Assembly: GCA_016721185.1 (NCBI GenBank)
Contig: JADKIP010000013.1
Coordinates: 285,173-349,172 of the forward strand
DNA: 64,000 nt
From: Candidatus Dechloromonas phosphorivorans
GTDB taxonomy: Bacteria; Pseudomonadota; Gammaproteobacteria; Burkholderiales; Rhodocyclaceae
Direction of reading: 5' to 3'
The notes below the pieces were generated by a model that was given only the letters and a program-made list of their open reading frames with translations, was not told the origin of the DNA and did not search any database. Numbering within the stretch: the first letter of the stretch is position 1; the number at the start of each line of letters is the position of its first letter. Positions 1 to 9,382 of the stretch are shown piece by piece. The position numbers and the translations under genes were made by a program.

Positions 1-2564
1 ACGCGATGAGCGTGATCGTTGGCCGGGCGCTGCCTGATGCGCGCGACGGCCTGAAACCGGTGCACCGTCGCGTTTTATTTGCGATGCACGAGCTGAGCAA
101 CGACTGGAATAAAGCGTACAAGAAATCGGCCCGTATTGTCGGTGACGTGATCGGTAAGTACCACCCACACGGCGATACTGCGGTTTATGACACGATCGTC
201 CGTATGGCGCAGAATTTTTCGCTGCGTTACATGCTGGTGGATGGTCAGGGTAACTTCGGTTCGGTTGACGGCGATAGCGCGGCTGCGATGCGTTACACCG
301 AAGTGCGCATGGCCAAAATTGGCCACCAGATGCTGGAAGACCTCGACAAGGAAACGGTTGATTTTGGACCGAACTACGATGGTTCGGAACATGAGCCGCT
401 GGTCATGCCGGCGCGCATTCCCAATCTGCTGATCAACGGTTCTTCTGGTATCGCGGTCGGCATGGCGACGAATATTCCGCCGCATAACCTGAATGAGGTT
501 GTCGCTGGCTGTCTGGCGCTGCTGGAAAACCCGGCGCTGACCATTGATGATTTGATCGAATATATTCCGGCTCCCGACTTCCCGACCGCTGCGCTGATCT
601 ACGGTGTAATGGGTGTGCGCGAAGGCTACCGAACCGGCCGTGGTCGCGTCATCATGCGCGGCCGTACCCATATCGAGGATATGGAAAAGAGCAACAATCG
701 TCAGGCCATCATCATTGACGAGATTCCTTACCAGGTTAACAAGAAGACCTTGATCGAAAAGGTCGCCGAGCTGGTTAACGAGAAGAAGATCGAAGGCATT
801 TCCGATATTCGTGATGAGTCGGACAAGTCCGGCATGCGCGTTGTCATTGAGCTGAAACGCGGCGAAGTGGCCGAGGTCATCCTCAATAATCTGTACAAGC
901 AGACGCAGTTGCAGGATACCTTCGGCATGAACATGGTGGCGCTGGTCGATGGCCAGCCCCGTCTGTTGAACCTCAAGCAAATGCTTGAATGCTTCCTGTC
1001 GCATCGCCGCGAAGTGGTGACCCGCCGTACCGTGTTCGAACTGCGCAAGGCACGTGAACGTGGCCATATCCTCGAAGGTCTGGCGGTTGCGCTGTCCAAT
1101 GTGGATGACATCATTACGCTGATCAAGGCGGCGCCGACGCCGGCTGATGCCAAGCGCGGCCTGATGGAACGTATCTGGCGTAGTGCGATGGTTGAGGAAA
1201 TGCTGGTTCGGGCCGCCTCTGATGCCTCGCGTCCGGATGGTCTGGCCCCTGAGTTTGGTCTCTCCGAGCAGGGCTACCGCCTCTCCGATGCCCAGGCCCA
1301 GGCAATTCTTGAGCTGCGTCTGCAGCGCCTGACTGGCCTTGAGCAAGACAAAATTGTCAGTGAGTACAAGGATGTCATGGCCAAGATTCTCGACTTGCTC
1401 GATATTCTTGCCAAGCCGGAGCGCATTACCGAAATCATCGTGGGTGAACTAACCGTTATCCGTGACCAGTTTGGTGATGAGCGCCGCTCGGAAATTGTCC
1501 TGCACACTCAGGAACTCGGCATCGAAGACTTCATCACGCCGCAGGATATGGTGGTGACGCTTTCGCACGGTGGCTACATCAAGGCGCAGCCTTTGACCGA
1601 TTACCGCGCCCAGCGCCGCGGCGGTCGGGGCAAGCAGGCAGCAGCGATCAAGGACGAGGATTTCGTCGACCAGCTGTTTGTCGCCAATACGCATGACTAC
1701 ATTCTGTGCTTCTCGAACCGTGGTCGCTGCTACTGGTTGAAGGTTTATGAGGCGCCGCAGGGTAGCCGCGTCAGTCGCGGCAAGCCGATCGTCAATCTCT
1801 TCCCGCTCGAAGAGGGCGAGCGGATCAACGCCGTGCTGCCGGTCAAGGAATTCTCCGACGATCAATATGTCTTCATGGCGACGGTCATGGGCACCGTCAA
1901 GAAGACGCCGCTTTCCGATTACTCCAACCCGCGAAAGGCCGGCATCATCGCCGTGGCGCTGGATGAGGGTGATTACCTGGTTGGCGTCGAGCTGACCAAT
2001 GGCCAGAGCGACATTGTGCTCGTCTCGAATGCCGGCAAGGCCGTCTGGTTCGACGAAGAGGATGTCCGCCCGATGGGCCGCGGCGCCCGCGGCGTGCGCG
2101 GCATGCGCTTGCAGCCAGGGCAGTCAGTGATCTCCCTGCTCGTCGCCGAGAGCGATCAGCAGACCGTGTTGGTGGCGACCGAGAATGGCTACGGTAAACG
2201 CACTGTTTTGGCCGATTTCCGCCACTCCGGTCGGGGCACTCAGGGCGTCCGCGCCATTGCCGACAGCGAGCGTAACGGCACTGTGGTCGGTGCCAAGCTG
2301 GTCAATGACGAAGACGAAATCATGTTGATCACCACCGGTGGTGTGCTGATCCGGACCCGGGTTGCCGAGATTCGCGGTATGGGCCGGGCGACGCAGGGTG
2401 TCACGCTGATTTCGCTGGATGACGGCGAGAAACTGGCCGGGCTGGAAAAAATTGTCGAGACCGTGGGCGAAATTGAAGCCGAAGTATCGGGTGATGTGGT
2501 TGCTGATGTGACGGGCGAACCTGTCGCTGATGATGCGGCTGGCGAGGCCGCCGGGGAGGAATAA
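1..2564 (+). CDS. gyrA: DNA gyrase subunit A (5' end cut by window)
   Basis: This is the ATP-dependent type II topoisomerase subunit that breaks and rejoins DNA as an A2B2 complex with GyrB. The visible frame is open from base 3; the ATG at 6 corresponds to an internal Met (about residue 26 of E. coli GyrA), so roughly 25 residues lie outside the window. The QRDR is seen as HPHGDTAVYDT and the catalytic Tyr lies in AAMRYTEV (Tyr codon 294-296). The C-terminal wrapping domain carries the GyrA box QRRGGRGK, which separates gyrase from ParC, and ends in an acidic tail. The QRDR position equivalent to E. coli Ser83 is Thr. The stop overlaps the serC start (TAATG). Confidence 0.97.
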   Translation, partial: AMSVIVGRALPDARDGLKPVHRRVLFAMHELSNDWNKAYKKSARIVGDVIGKYHPHGDTAVYDTIVRMAQNFSLRYMLVDGQGNFGSVDGDSAAAMRYTEVRMAKIGHQMLEDLDKETVDFGPNYDGSEHEPLVMPARIPNLLINGSSGIAVGMATNIPPHNLNEVVAGCLALLENPALTIDDLIEYIPAPDFPTAALIYGVMGVREGYRTGRGRVIMRGRTHIEDMEKSNNRQAIIIDEIPYQVNKKTLIEKVAELVNEKKIEGISDIRDESDKSGMRVVIELKRGEVAEVILNNLYKQTQLQDTFGMNMVALVDGQPRLLNLKQMLECFLSHRREVVTRRTVFELRKARERGHILEGLAVALSNVDDIITLIKAAPTPADAKRGLMERIWRSAMVEEMLVRAASDASRPDGLAPEFGLSEQGYRLSDAQAQAILELRLQRLTGLEQDKIVSEYKDVMAKILDLLDILAKPERITEIIVGELTVIRDQFGDERRSEIVLHTQELGIEDFITPQDMVVTLSHGGYIKAQPLTDYRAQRRGGRGKQAAAIKDEDFVDQLFVANTHDYILCFSNRGRCYWLKVYEAPQGSRVSRGKPIVNLFPLEEGERINAVLPVKEFSDDQYVFMATVMGTVKKTPLSDYSNPRKAGIIAVALDEGDYLVGVELTNGQSDIVLVSNAGKAVWFDEEDVRPMGRGARGVRGMRLQPGQSVISLLVAESDQQTVLVATENGYGKRTVLADFRHSGRGTQGVRAIADSERNGTVVGAKLVNDEDEIMLITTGGVLIRTRVAEIRGMGRATQGVTLISLDDGEKLAGLEKIVETVGEIEAEVSGDVVADVTGEPVADDAAGEAAGEE

Positions 2565-3649
2565 TGAGTCGGGTTTGGAATTTCAGCGCCGGTCCGGCCG
2601 CGCTGCCGGTAGAGGTGTTGCTTCAGGCGCAGGCGGAGTTGCTCGACTGGCACGGCGCCGGTTGCAGCGTCATGGAAATGAGCCATCGCGGCAAGGAGTT
2701 CACCAGCATCATTGAGCAGGCCGAAGCTGATCTGCGCGAGTTGATGGTCATTCCCGCCGGCTACAAGGTCTTGTTCCTGCAGGGCGGGGCAACGCAACAG
2801 TTTGCCCAGATTCCGATGAATCTGCTGGCCGGGCGTTCAGCCGATTACATTGTCACCGGCTCGTGGTCCAAAAAGGCCTTCAAGGAAGCCCAGCGCGTTG
2901 GCAATGTGCGTTGTGCGGCAACGACCGAGAGTAGTGGTTTTACCCGTTTGCCGACGGTTGAGGAAATAAAGCTCGACCCGTTTGCCGCGTACCTGCACGT
3001 CTGCACCAACGAAACCATCCACGGTGTGGAAATTCCCGCCGAACGCATCGCCGACACGGGTATCCCGCTGGTGGCCGACATGTCGTCGCACATCCTTTCA
3101 CGGCCGGTGCCGGTCGAGAAATTCGGCCTGATCTACGCTGGGGCACAGAAGAATATCGGCCCTTCCGGATTGACCTTGGTGATCATGCGTCAAGAGTTGC
3201 TCGGCATGGCGCCGCTGACCATCCCTAGCGTCATGGACTATGCAGTGATGGCCGAAAACGGCTCCATGCTGAATACGCCACCGACCTACGGGATCTACAT
3301 CGCCGGCCTGGTTTTCCAGTGGCTGAAGCGCCAGGGCGGCCTGCCAGGCATTGCTGCGGTCAACGCCGAAAAAGCGCGGATTTTGTACGAGTGCATCGAT
3401 AACGCCAGCGGGTTTTACACCAACTCGGTCGATCCTGATTGCCGCTCGCGGATGAACGTCCCTTTCACGCTGGCCAATCCGGCGCTCGACGCCGCTTTCC
3501 TCGCCGAATCGAAGGCAGCCGGCCTCGTCTCGCTGAAAGGCCACAAGTCGGTCGGTGGTATGCGCGCCTCCATCTACAACGCCGTCTCGCTGGAAGGCGT
3601 GCAGGTGCTGGTGGACTTTATGAACGACTTTGCCAAACGCAACGGTTAA
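2564..3649 (+). CDS. serC: Phosphoserine aminotransferase
   Basis: A PLP enzyme that makes 3-phosphoserine from 3-phosphohydroxypyruvate in serine synthesis and also acts in the pyridoxal phosphate pathway. The 361-residue protein begins with the family signature VWNFSAGPAALP and has the PLP lysine in AGAQKNIGPSG (Lys196 by my count). The start ATG shares one base with the gyrA stop and is preceded by GGGGAGGA at 2553-2560, so translation is probably coupled. It is the first metabolic gene of the serC-pheA-hisC-tyrA run, a conserved betaproteobacterial order. Confidence 0.97.
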   Translation: MSRVWNFSAGPAALPVEVLLQAQAELLDWHGAGCSVMEMSHRGKEFTSIIEQAEADLRELMVIPAGYKVLFLQGGATQQFAQIPMNLLAGRSADYIVTGSWSKKAFKEAQRVGNVRCAATTESSGFTRLPTVEEIKLDPFAAYLHVCTNETIHGVEIPAERIADTGIPLVADMSSHILSRPVPVEKFGLIYAGAQKNIGPSGLTLVIMRQELLGMAPLTIPSVMDYAVMAENGSMLNTPPTYGIYIAGLVFQWLKRQGGLPGIAAVNAEKARILYECIDNASGFYTNSVDPDCRSRMNVPFTLANPALDAAFLAESKAAGLVSLKGHKSVGGMRASIYNAVSLEGVQVLVDFMNDFAKRNG

Positions 3650-3655
3650 ATCTAT

Positions 3656-4747
3656 ATGAACGACGATCTGCAAAAAGACCTGGCCGGCGTTCGCACCGAA
3701 ATTGACAGCATCGATACAGAGTTGCTCCGCCTGCTCAACCAGCGTGCGCGTTGTGCCCAGAAGGTTGGCGAAATCAAGGCTGCACACGGTGAGGCCGGGC
3801 ATATTTACCGTCCCGAGCGCGAAGCGCAGGTATTGCGCCGATTACAGGATGCCAACCCTGGCCCCTTGCCCAGCGAGAACATCACCTTCTTTTTCCGCGA
3901 AGTCATGTCGGCCTGCTTGTCACTTGAAGAGCCGCTCGGCATCGCCTATCTCGGGCCGCTCGGTTCGTTCACCGGCAGTGCCGCAACCAAACACTTTGGC
4001 CACGCCGCGCGTTTATTACCGCAATCGTCGATTGATGATGTTTTTCGCGAAGTCGAATCCGGCCACGCCCATTACGCCGTCGTGCCGGTGGAAAACTCCA
4101 CCGAAGGCGCAGTCGGTCGATCGATGGATTTGCTGCTGGCAACGCCATTGAAGATCTGCGGCGAAGTGGTGTTGCGCATCCATCAAAATTTGCTCACCAA
4201 TGAAGCCGATCTGAGCAAGATCACCAAGGTCTATTCGCACGCCCAATCGTTGGCGCAGTGTCACGAATGGCTGAACCACAACTTGCCCGGCATACCGCGT
4301 ATTTCGGTGAGCAGCAATTCGCTGGCTGCCCAGTTGGTTACTCAGGAAGTGGGCGTTGCGGCGATTGCTGGCGTGGCGGCTGCGGAGCGTTTCAATCTGC
4401 CCAAGTTGGCCGAAAATATTGAAGATGAGCCGAATAACACAACGCGCTTTCTGGTTCTCGGCAAGCACGACGCCGCGCCATCCGGCCGTGACAAGACCTC
4501 GCTGATCATGTCGGCCCAAAATCGTACAGGTGCCCTGCACGAGTTGTTGCTGCCTTTTTCGCACGCGGGCGTTTCCCTGTCCCGTCTTGAATCCCGACCG
4601 GCCCGCCATGCCCTGTGGGAATACGTTTTTTACGTCGATATCGACGGCCATCGCGACGAGCCCGCCGTCAAAGCTGCGCTCGATGAACTGGCCAGTCGCG
4701 CCGCCTATTTGAAAATCCTCGGCTCTTACCCGGTCGCGGTTTATTGA
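3656..4747 (+). CDS. pheA: Bifunctional chorismate mutase / prephenate dehydratase (P-protein)
   Basis: Converts chorismate to prephenate and then to phenylpyruvate for phenylalanine synthesis. The 363 residues contain an AroQ-type mutase helix bundle (about 1-90, with RTEIDSIDTELLRLLNQR), a prephenate dehydratase domain (about 95-275, starting IAYLGPLGSFT and containing VENSTEGAVG and the NTTRFLV motif), and a C-terminal ACT domain (about 282-360, with the ESRP motif) expected to bind Phe for feedback inhibition. It starts 6 bp after serC. Confidence 0.96.
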   Translation: MNDDLQKDLAGVRTEIDSIDTELLRLLNQRARCAQKVGEIKAAHGEAGHIYRPEREAQVLRRLQDANPGPLPSENITFFFREVMSACLSLEEPLGIAYLGPLGSFTGSAATKHFGHAARLLPQSSIDDVFREVESGHAHYAVVPVENSTEGAVGRSMDLLLATPLKICGEVVLRIHQNLLTNEADLSKITKVYSHAQSLAQCHEWLNHNLPGIPRISVSSNSLAAQLVTQEVGVAAIAGVAAAERFNLPKLAENIEDEPNNTTRFLVLGKHDAAPSGRDKTSLIMSAQNRTGALHELLLPFSHAGVSLSRLESRPARHALWEYVFYVDIDGHRDEPAVKAALDELASRAAYLKILGSYPVAVY

Positions 4748-4756
4748 GAAATTGCC

Positions 4757-5845
4757 ATGAGCCTCGTTGAACAAGCGCTGTCCTACGTCCGTGCCATTTC
4801 GCCCTACCAACCGGGCAAGCCAATCACTGAACTGGCTCGCGAGATGGGCATTCCGGTGGAAAAAATCGTCAAGCTGGCCTCTAACGAGAACCCCTTGGGC
4901 ATGAGCCCGATGGCGAAGCGGGCGGTTGAAGCGGCAATTAACGGGATCGAGCGTTACCCGGATCAGTTTGATCTGATCAAGGCGGTCGCTGAGCGCTGTG
5001 GTGTCGCCCAGAATCAGGTTGTGCTTGGTAATGGCTCAAACGATGTCCTTGACCTGATCGCCCGCGTTTTCCTGGCGCCGGGTCGTTCTGCTGTTTTTGC
5101 CCAGCATGCGTTCGCGGTTTATCCGCTCGCTACGTTGTCGACTGGTGCCGAGTTGATCTCGACACCGGCAAAGAATTACGGCCACGACCTGAATGCCATG
5201 CGCGCAGCGATTCGTCCGGATACCCGCATTGTCTGGATCGCAAACCCGAATAATCCGACCGGTAATTTTCTCCCTTATCCGGAAGTGCGTGCCTTTCTCG
5301 AAACGGTGCCGCCGGATGTGGTGATCGTACTCGACGAGGCATACAACGACTACCTGGCGCCGGCCGAGCGGGTCGATACTGCCGCCTGGATCAAGGATTT
5401 TCCGAATCTGGTTGTAACCCGCACTTTCTCCAAAATTTTTGGCCTGGCTGGTCTGCGGGTTGGTTACGCAATTGCTTCGGCTGAGGTTGCCGACCTGATG
5501 AACCGTGTTCGTCAGCCGTTCAATGTCAACAATCTGGCCATTGCCGCTGCCGTTGCCGCGCTCGACGACCATCAATTTGTGGCCGAAAGTTATGAGCTTA
5601 ACCGGCGTGGCATGGCGCAACTGCTGGCGGGGCTGAAGCGCCTTGGGTTGGAACATATTCCATCGCATGGCAACTTTGTGACCTTCAAGGTGCCGGGGGC
5701 CGCTGAGGTCAATCAAAAGCTCCTCAAGCAGGGCGTCATTGTTCGCCCGATTGCCGGCTATGGTTTGCCCGACTGGTTACGCGTCACCATCGGCACCGAG
5801 CCGGATAACGCTCGCTTTCTGGAGGCGCTGGAGAAGGCGCTTTAA
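4757..5845 (+). CDS. hisC: Histidinol-phosphate aminotransferase
   Basis: A fold-type I PLP aminotransferase of 362 residues. Family features seen are KLASNENPLG near the N-terminus, NPNNPTG in the middle, and the PLP lysine in TRTFSKIFGLAGLRVGY (Lys226 by my count). It lies between pheA and tyrA rather than in a his operon; in this context the enzyme may also transaminate aromatic keto acids, which is inference from position and from known hisC2-type genes. It starts 9 bp after pheA and ends directly at the tyrA start. Confidence 0.94.
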   Translation: MSLVEQALSYVRAISPYQPGKPITELAREMGIPVEKIVKLASNENPLGMSPMAKRAVEAAINGIERYPDQFDLIKAVAERCGVAQNQVVLGNGSNDVLDLIARVFLAPGRSAVFAQHAFAVYPLATLSTGAELISTPAKNYGHDLNAMRAAIRPDTRIVWIANPNNPTGNFLPYPEVRAFLETVPPDVVIVLDEAYNDYLAPAERVDTAAWIKDFPNLVVTRTFSKIFGLAGLRVGYAIASAEVADLMNRVRQPFNVNNLAIAAAVAALDDHQFVAESYELNRRGMAQLLAGLKRLGLEHIPSHGNFVTFKVPGAAEVNQKLLKQGVIVRPIAGYGLPDWLRVTIGTEPDNARFLEALEKAL

Positions 5846-6715
5846 ATGGCTGAGTTCGGCAAAATCGTCATCTTTGGTACCGGCCTGATTGGCGGCTCCT
5901 TCGCGCTGGCGCTCAAGGAGGCTGAGGCTGTCGAGGAGGTGGTGGGTTTTGGCCGCACGCCATCGACCTTGCGGATCGCTCAGGAACTTGGTGTGATTGA
6001 CCGCGCCGGGATCAACCCGACCCATGAAATCGAAGAGGCTGATATCGTGCTGGTGGCGACGCCGGTGGCTCAAATGCCGGAGATCTTCGCCCGCATTGAG
6101 CCCTATCTCGGTCCACACACCATCGTCACTGACGGTGGCTCTACGAAGGGTGACGTCGTTGCCGCTGCGCGTGCTGCGTTCGGCAAACGGATAAATCAAT
6201 TTGTTCCCGCCCACCCGATCGCCGGTGCTGAAAATAGCGGCCCGTCGGCAGCGCGTTGGGATTTGTATCAAGGTAAAAAAGTGGTGGTCACGCCGTTGCC
6301 CGAGAACAGCGACGATACGCTTGACCACATCAAGCGCGCCTGGTCGCTGTGCGGTGCGGATATCTATGAACTGACCCCGGAAGCCCACGACCGTGTTTTT
6401 GCGGCAGTCAGCCATCTGCCACACTTGCTTTCCTACGCGCTGGTCCATGATCTTGCGGTGCGTGAAGACGCCGATCTCTTCTTTACTTTTGCGGCCTCCG
6501 GTTTTCGTGATTTCACCCGGATTGCCGCCAGCCACCCCGAAATGTGGCGCGATATCTGCCTAGCCAATCGTCGCGCGCTGCTTGAAGAACTGGATATCTA
6601 CCGCGAGCAACTCGACGAGCTTCGTCTGGCGTTGGCCAGCAGTGATGGCAAGCGTCTGGAGGAGGTCTTTGGCATTGCCCGCCAGGCACGCCGAAACTGG
6701 GCTGGCGAAAGCTGA
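5846..6715 (+). CDS. tyrA: Prephenate dehydrogenase
   Basis: An NAD(P)-dependent enzyme that oxidatively decarboxylates prephenate to 4-hydroxyphenylpyruvate for tyrosine. The 289-residue protein has the Rossmann motif GTGLIGGSFALAL at the N-terminus and the conserved HPIAGAENSG and VSHLPHLLSYAL stretches. It is a monofunctional form without mutase or ACT domains. The ATG follows the hisC stop with no gap, and its TGA overlaps the next gene's ATG by one base. In related genomes aroA normally follows here; in this window a ligase and a polysaccharide cluster intervene. Confidence 0.95.
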   Translation: MAEFGKIVIFGTGLIGGSFALALKEAEAVEEVVGFGRTPSTLRIAQELGVIDRAGINPTHEIEEADIVLVATPVAQMPEIFARIEPYLGPHTIVTDGGSTKGDVVAAARAAFGKRINQFVPAHPIAGAENSGPSAARWDLYQGKKVVVTPLPENSDDTLDHIKRAWSLCGADIYELTPEAHDRVFAAVSHLPHLLSYALVHDLAVREDADLFFTFAASGFRDFTRIAASHPEMWRDICLANRRALLEELDIYREQLDELRLALASSDGKRLEEVFGIARQARRNWAGES

Positions 6716-7554
6716 TGTTGCGGCGCCTGCGTCCCCTGCTGGTGGGCCTGGTATTTTCACTGCCAACGTTTTCAGTATGGGCAGAAGCACCGGCTATCCT
6801 GCTGGCAGGCGTCTACCGGCAGCAGGTCGACGTTTCGCGTTATCTGGTCAGCGAAAAACTCGATGGCGTTCGAGCCGTATGGGATGGAAGCGCCCTGCGT
6901 TTTCGCAGCGGCAAGGAAATCAATGCGCCGCGCTGGTTCGTTGCGGCTTTACCGAAACAGCCACTTGATGGTGAATTGTGGCTGGGGCGAGGTAGTTTCG
7001 ACCGTCTTTCCGGCATCGTTCGGCGGGAAATGCCGGATGAAAGCGATTGGCGCGAGGTGCGCTACATGATCTTTGAACTGCCCGGTGGCTCTGGCACATT
7101 CAGTGATCGCGCCGAACAGATCCGGCAACTCGTTCGCCATGTCAATGTGCCTTGGTTACGTGAAATTGAGCAAATTCCAGCGGTCGACCGCAGCAGTCTG
7201 GAAAAACGGCTCAAGAAAGTCGTGCATGCCGGTGGTGAGGGCCTGATGCTGCACCTCGCTGACGCTCCTTACGAAACCGGACGCAGTGATGTGCTGCTCA
7301 AGCTAAAACCCTGGCAGGATACCGAGGCCATCGTCATCGGCCATCAGCCGGGAAAGGGGAAGCATGAAGGCGCTTTGGGGGCTTTGCGGTTGCGTACGCC
7401 TGAAGGGCGCGAGTTTCTGCTTGGCACAGGGTTCAGCGATATGCAGCGGCGGAATCCTCCGGCGATAGGTACAACGGTCACCTATCGGTATCGCGATTTG
7501 ACTAGCAGTGGCTTGCCCCGATTTGCCAGTTTTTTGCGTGTTAGGGAAGAGTAG
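6715..7554 (+). CDS. ligE: Secreted ATP-dependent DNA ligase, LigE-type
   Basis: A 279-residue minimal ligase predicted to seal nicks in DNA using ATP. An N-terminal signal peptide (hydrophobic residues about 7-23, cleavage near VWAEA) predicts a periplasmic location, as known for Lig E. Nucleotidyltransferase motifs are visible: motif I SEKLDGVR (catalytic Lys48), a motif III-like YMIFELPGG, motif IV GGEGLMLH, and motif V LLKLKPWQDTEAIVIGH. There is a small C-terminal OB-fold and no extra domains. The start overlaps the tyrA stop, so it may be translated with the aromatic operon. In other bacteria LigE has been linked to extracellular DNA and competence; a role here is inference. Confidence 0.88.
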   Translation: MLRRLRPLLVGLVFSLPTFSVWAEAPAILLAGVYRQQVDVSRYLVSEKLDGVRAVWDGSALRFRSGKEINAPRWFVAALPKQPLDGELWLGRGSFDRLSGIVRREMPDESDWREVRYMIFELPGGSGTFSDRAEQIRQLVRHVNVPWLREIEQIPAVDRSSLEKRLKKVVHAGGEGLMLHLADAPYETGRSDVLLKLKPWQDTEAIVIGHQPGKGKHEGALGALRLRTPEGREFLLGTGFSDMQRRNPPAIGTTVTYRYRDLTSSGLPRFASFLRVREE

Positions 7555-7666
7555 GGTGAAGTAGGTGAGTTTCAGCTAGGCTGATTGTTTAGTTTGAGCT
7601 TTCTACGGATAAGGGGCTTTCTTTTTTACTTCTCAAGTTGTTTCACACAACGCAGGGCCACGACAG

Positions 7667-9139
7667 ATGCGTTTGGGTTTTTTCAGAAATATGCTCTGGA
7701 ATCTTTTGGGGGCCGTCCTTCCTCTATTCGCCGGACTGTTAGCTATTCCTCAACTGATAGGGGCGCTTGGTGTTGAACGCTTTGGATTACTTAATCTTGG
7801 CTGGTTGCTGGTTGGATACTTCAGCTTGTTTGACCTTGGCCTGGGCCGAGCACTGACCAGACTGGTTGCCGAGCGACTGGCGGTTGGGGAGATGAGCGAA
7901 ATACCACGACTGGTTGGTACCGCGATGCGCTTGATGAAGTGGCTCGGTATTGGGGCTGCTGTCCTAGTCGCATCCCTCTCGTCAGAACTGACATCCAACT
8001 GGCTGAAGATTCCTGTTGCACTTGAGCGTGAGACCTTGATCGCCTGTCTGATCTTGGCTGGGACATTGCCGTTTGTTGTTCTTGCCGCCGGGTGGCGTGG
8101 TGTTCTGGAGGCGTATGGGCGCTTCGACTTGGTCAATTGGATTCGTATTCCGTTGGGTGTTACGATTTTTGTGGCGCCTTTGCTGGTACTTCCTTTTGCG
8201 CAAGGCTTGGTGCCAGTGGTTGGGGCATTGGCGGTGACACGTGTTCTGGCCTGGTGGTATTCGAGATACTTGTGCCACGCTTTAATTCCTTCGCTAGCTG
8301 GTCAATGCACTTTTGATCGTACCTTGCTTCGGCCCTTGATCAGCTTTGGCGGCTGGATGACCTTGTCGAATCTAATTAGTCCTTTAATGGTTTATGCCGA
8401 CCGATTTTTGATCGGGGGTATGATTTCAGCCGCGGCGGTTGCTTATTATGCGACGCCGTATGAAATTGCGACCCGTTTGTGGGTAATCCCCGGGGCAATG
8501 ACCGGTGTCCTATTTCCGATCATTGCCGGGCAGTTTTTTACCGACCGACTGCGTGCGTTTTCAGTTTACGAGCGGGCAATAAAGGTTTTGTTTCTTGGCC
8601 TGTTACCGGCGGTCATGTTGCTGTTCCTGTTTGCAGCAGAGGGGCTTACTTGGTGGCTGGGGTCGGACTTCGCGGTCAACGGCTATTTGGTGGCAAAAGT
8701 ATTGCTCGTTGGCGTATTCGTTAATTCCTTGGGGCACGTGGCAATCACTGTTTTACATGGCGCTGGGCGTGCGGATTGGTCGGCCAAACTGCATTTGGTT
8801 GAATTACCATTTTATTTACTGGTGTTGGTTTACGGAGCAACTAGATATGGCATTGAAGGGGTAGCTGTTGCCTGGTTGTTGCGTGTTGCAGTTGATACTC
8901 TCTCCATGGTTTTTTTGGTTCAGCGCTTGGAAGGCAATAGCAAAGGGTTTGTATGGCTGGTGATAGGTTGCACAGTTAGTGCGATGGTTCTACTTGGGCT
9001 TGCTGGCGAGATTGATAGTTTGCCTGGGCGGATGAGCTTGCTTTGCCTATTACTTTTGGCGTGTGGTATTTTCCTGCCTCGCCAGTTGCGCTTGCTTGGT
9101 CAGGCGACTAGTAGCTTTAATCCTTCCATTAAGCCTTAA
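7667..9139 (+). CDS. Oligosaccharide flippase (Wzx-like, MOP superfamily)
   Basis: A 490-residue integral membrane protein with about 12-14 hydrophobic segments spread over its whole length. It begins NMLWNLLGAVLPLFAGLLAIP, a pattern typical of polysaccharide flippases that move undecaprenyl-linked oligosaccharide across the inner membrane. It opens the surface-polysaccharide cluster, 112 bp after the ligase gene. Base composition is lower in GC than the preceding operon. No polymerase (Wzy) gene was found nearby. The assignment to the flippase superfamily is firm; the substrate is unknown. Confidence 0.85.
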   Translation: MRLGFFRNMLWNLLGAVLPLFAGLLAIPQLIGALGVERFGLLNLGWLLVGYFSLFDLGLGRALTRLVAERLAVGEMSEIPRLVGTAMRLMKWLGIGAAVLVASLSSELTSNWLKIPVALERETLIACLILAGTLPFVVLAAGWRGVLEAYGRFDLVNWIRIPLGVTIFVAPLLVLPFAQGLVPVVGALAVTRVLAWWYSRYLCHALIPSLAGQCTFDRTLLRPLISFGGWMTLSNLISPLMVYADRFLIGGMISAAAVAYYATPYEIATRLWVIPGAMTGVLFPIIAGQFFTDRLRAFSVYERAIKVLFLGLLPAVMLLFLFAAEGLTWWLGSDFAVNGYLVAKVLLVGVFVNSLGHVAITVLHGAGRADWSAKLHLVELPFYLLVLVYGATRYGIEGVAVAWLLRVAVDTLSMVFLVQRLEGNSKGFVWLVIGCTVSAMVLLGLAGEIDSLPGRMSLLCLLLLACGIFLPRQLRLLGQATSSFNPSIKP

Positions 9140-9382
9140 GGACACGCTGATTTAAGTCCGATCCATTCGGTGCTGAGATTTGAACAATAAAAGCAGGTTG
9201 AAACAATCGGACTTATGAAAATGCAGTGGAGTTTTTCGGAACTGGGATACGCCCAAAAGAATGAACGGACTCTGCGAGATCGTTTTTTGCAGGGGCTTGA
9301 AGCCGTGGAGCCATGGTCTACGCTTGAACAGGTAATCATGCATTTGAGGCTTGGAGTATTCAAAGAAAGGAGAAGGGCGTGA
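9140..9382 (+). mobile_element. Remnant of an IS5-family insertion sequence (left end and transposase N-terminus)
   Basis: Immediately after the flippase stop the sequence GGACACGCTGATTTAAGTCC resembles an IS terminal inverted repeat. An ORF of 55 codons (9215-9382) begins MKMQWSFSELGYAQKNE and continues RDRFLQGLEAVEPWSTLEQV, which matches the start of IS5-family transposases (family recall, not a search). After about residue 43 the match is lost and the frame ends at 9382, so the catalytic DDE region and right terminus are missing. The 3' end of the remnant overlaps the GTG start of the next gene, so it now supplies the leader and ribosome binding site of that gene. Confidence 0.7.

Noticed and set aside
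75..1346. A 423-codon minus-strand frame
   Set aside because: It mirrors gyrA; the His/Gln/Asp-rich composition is typical of an antisense shadow.
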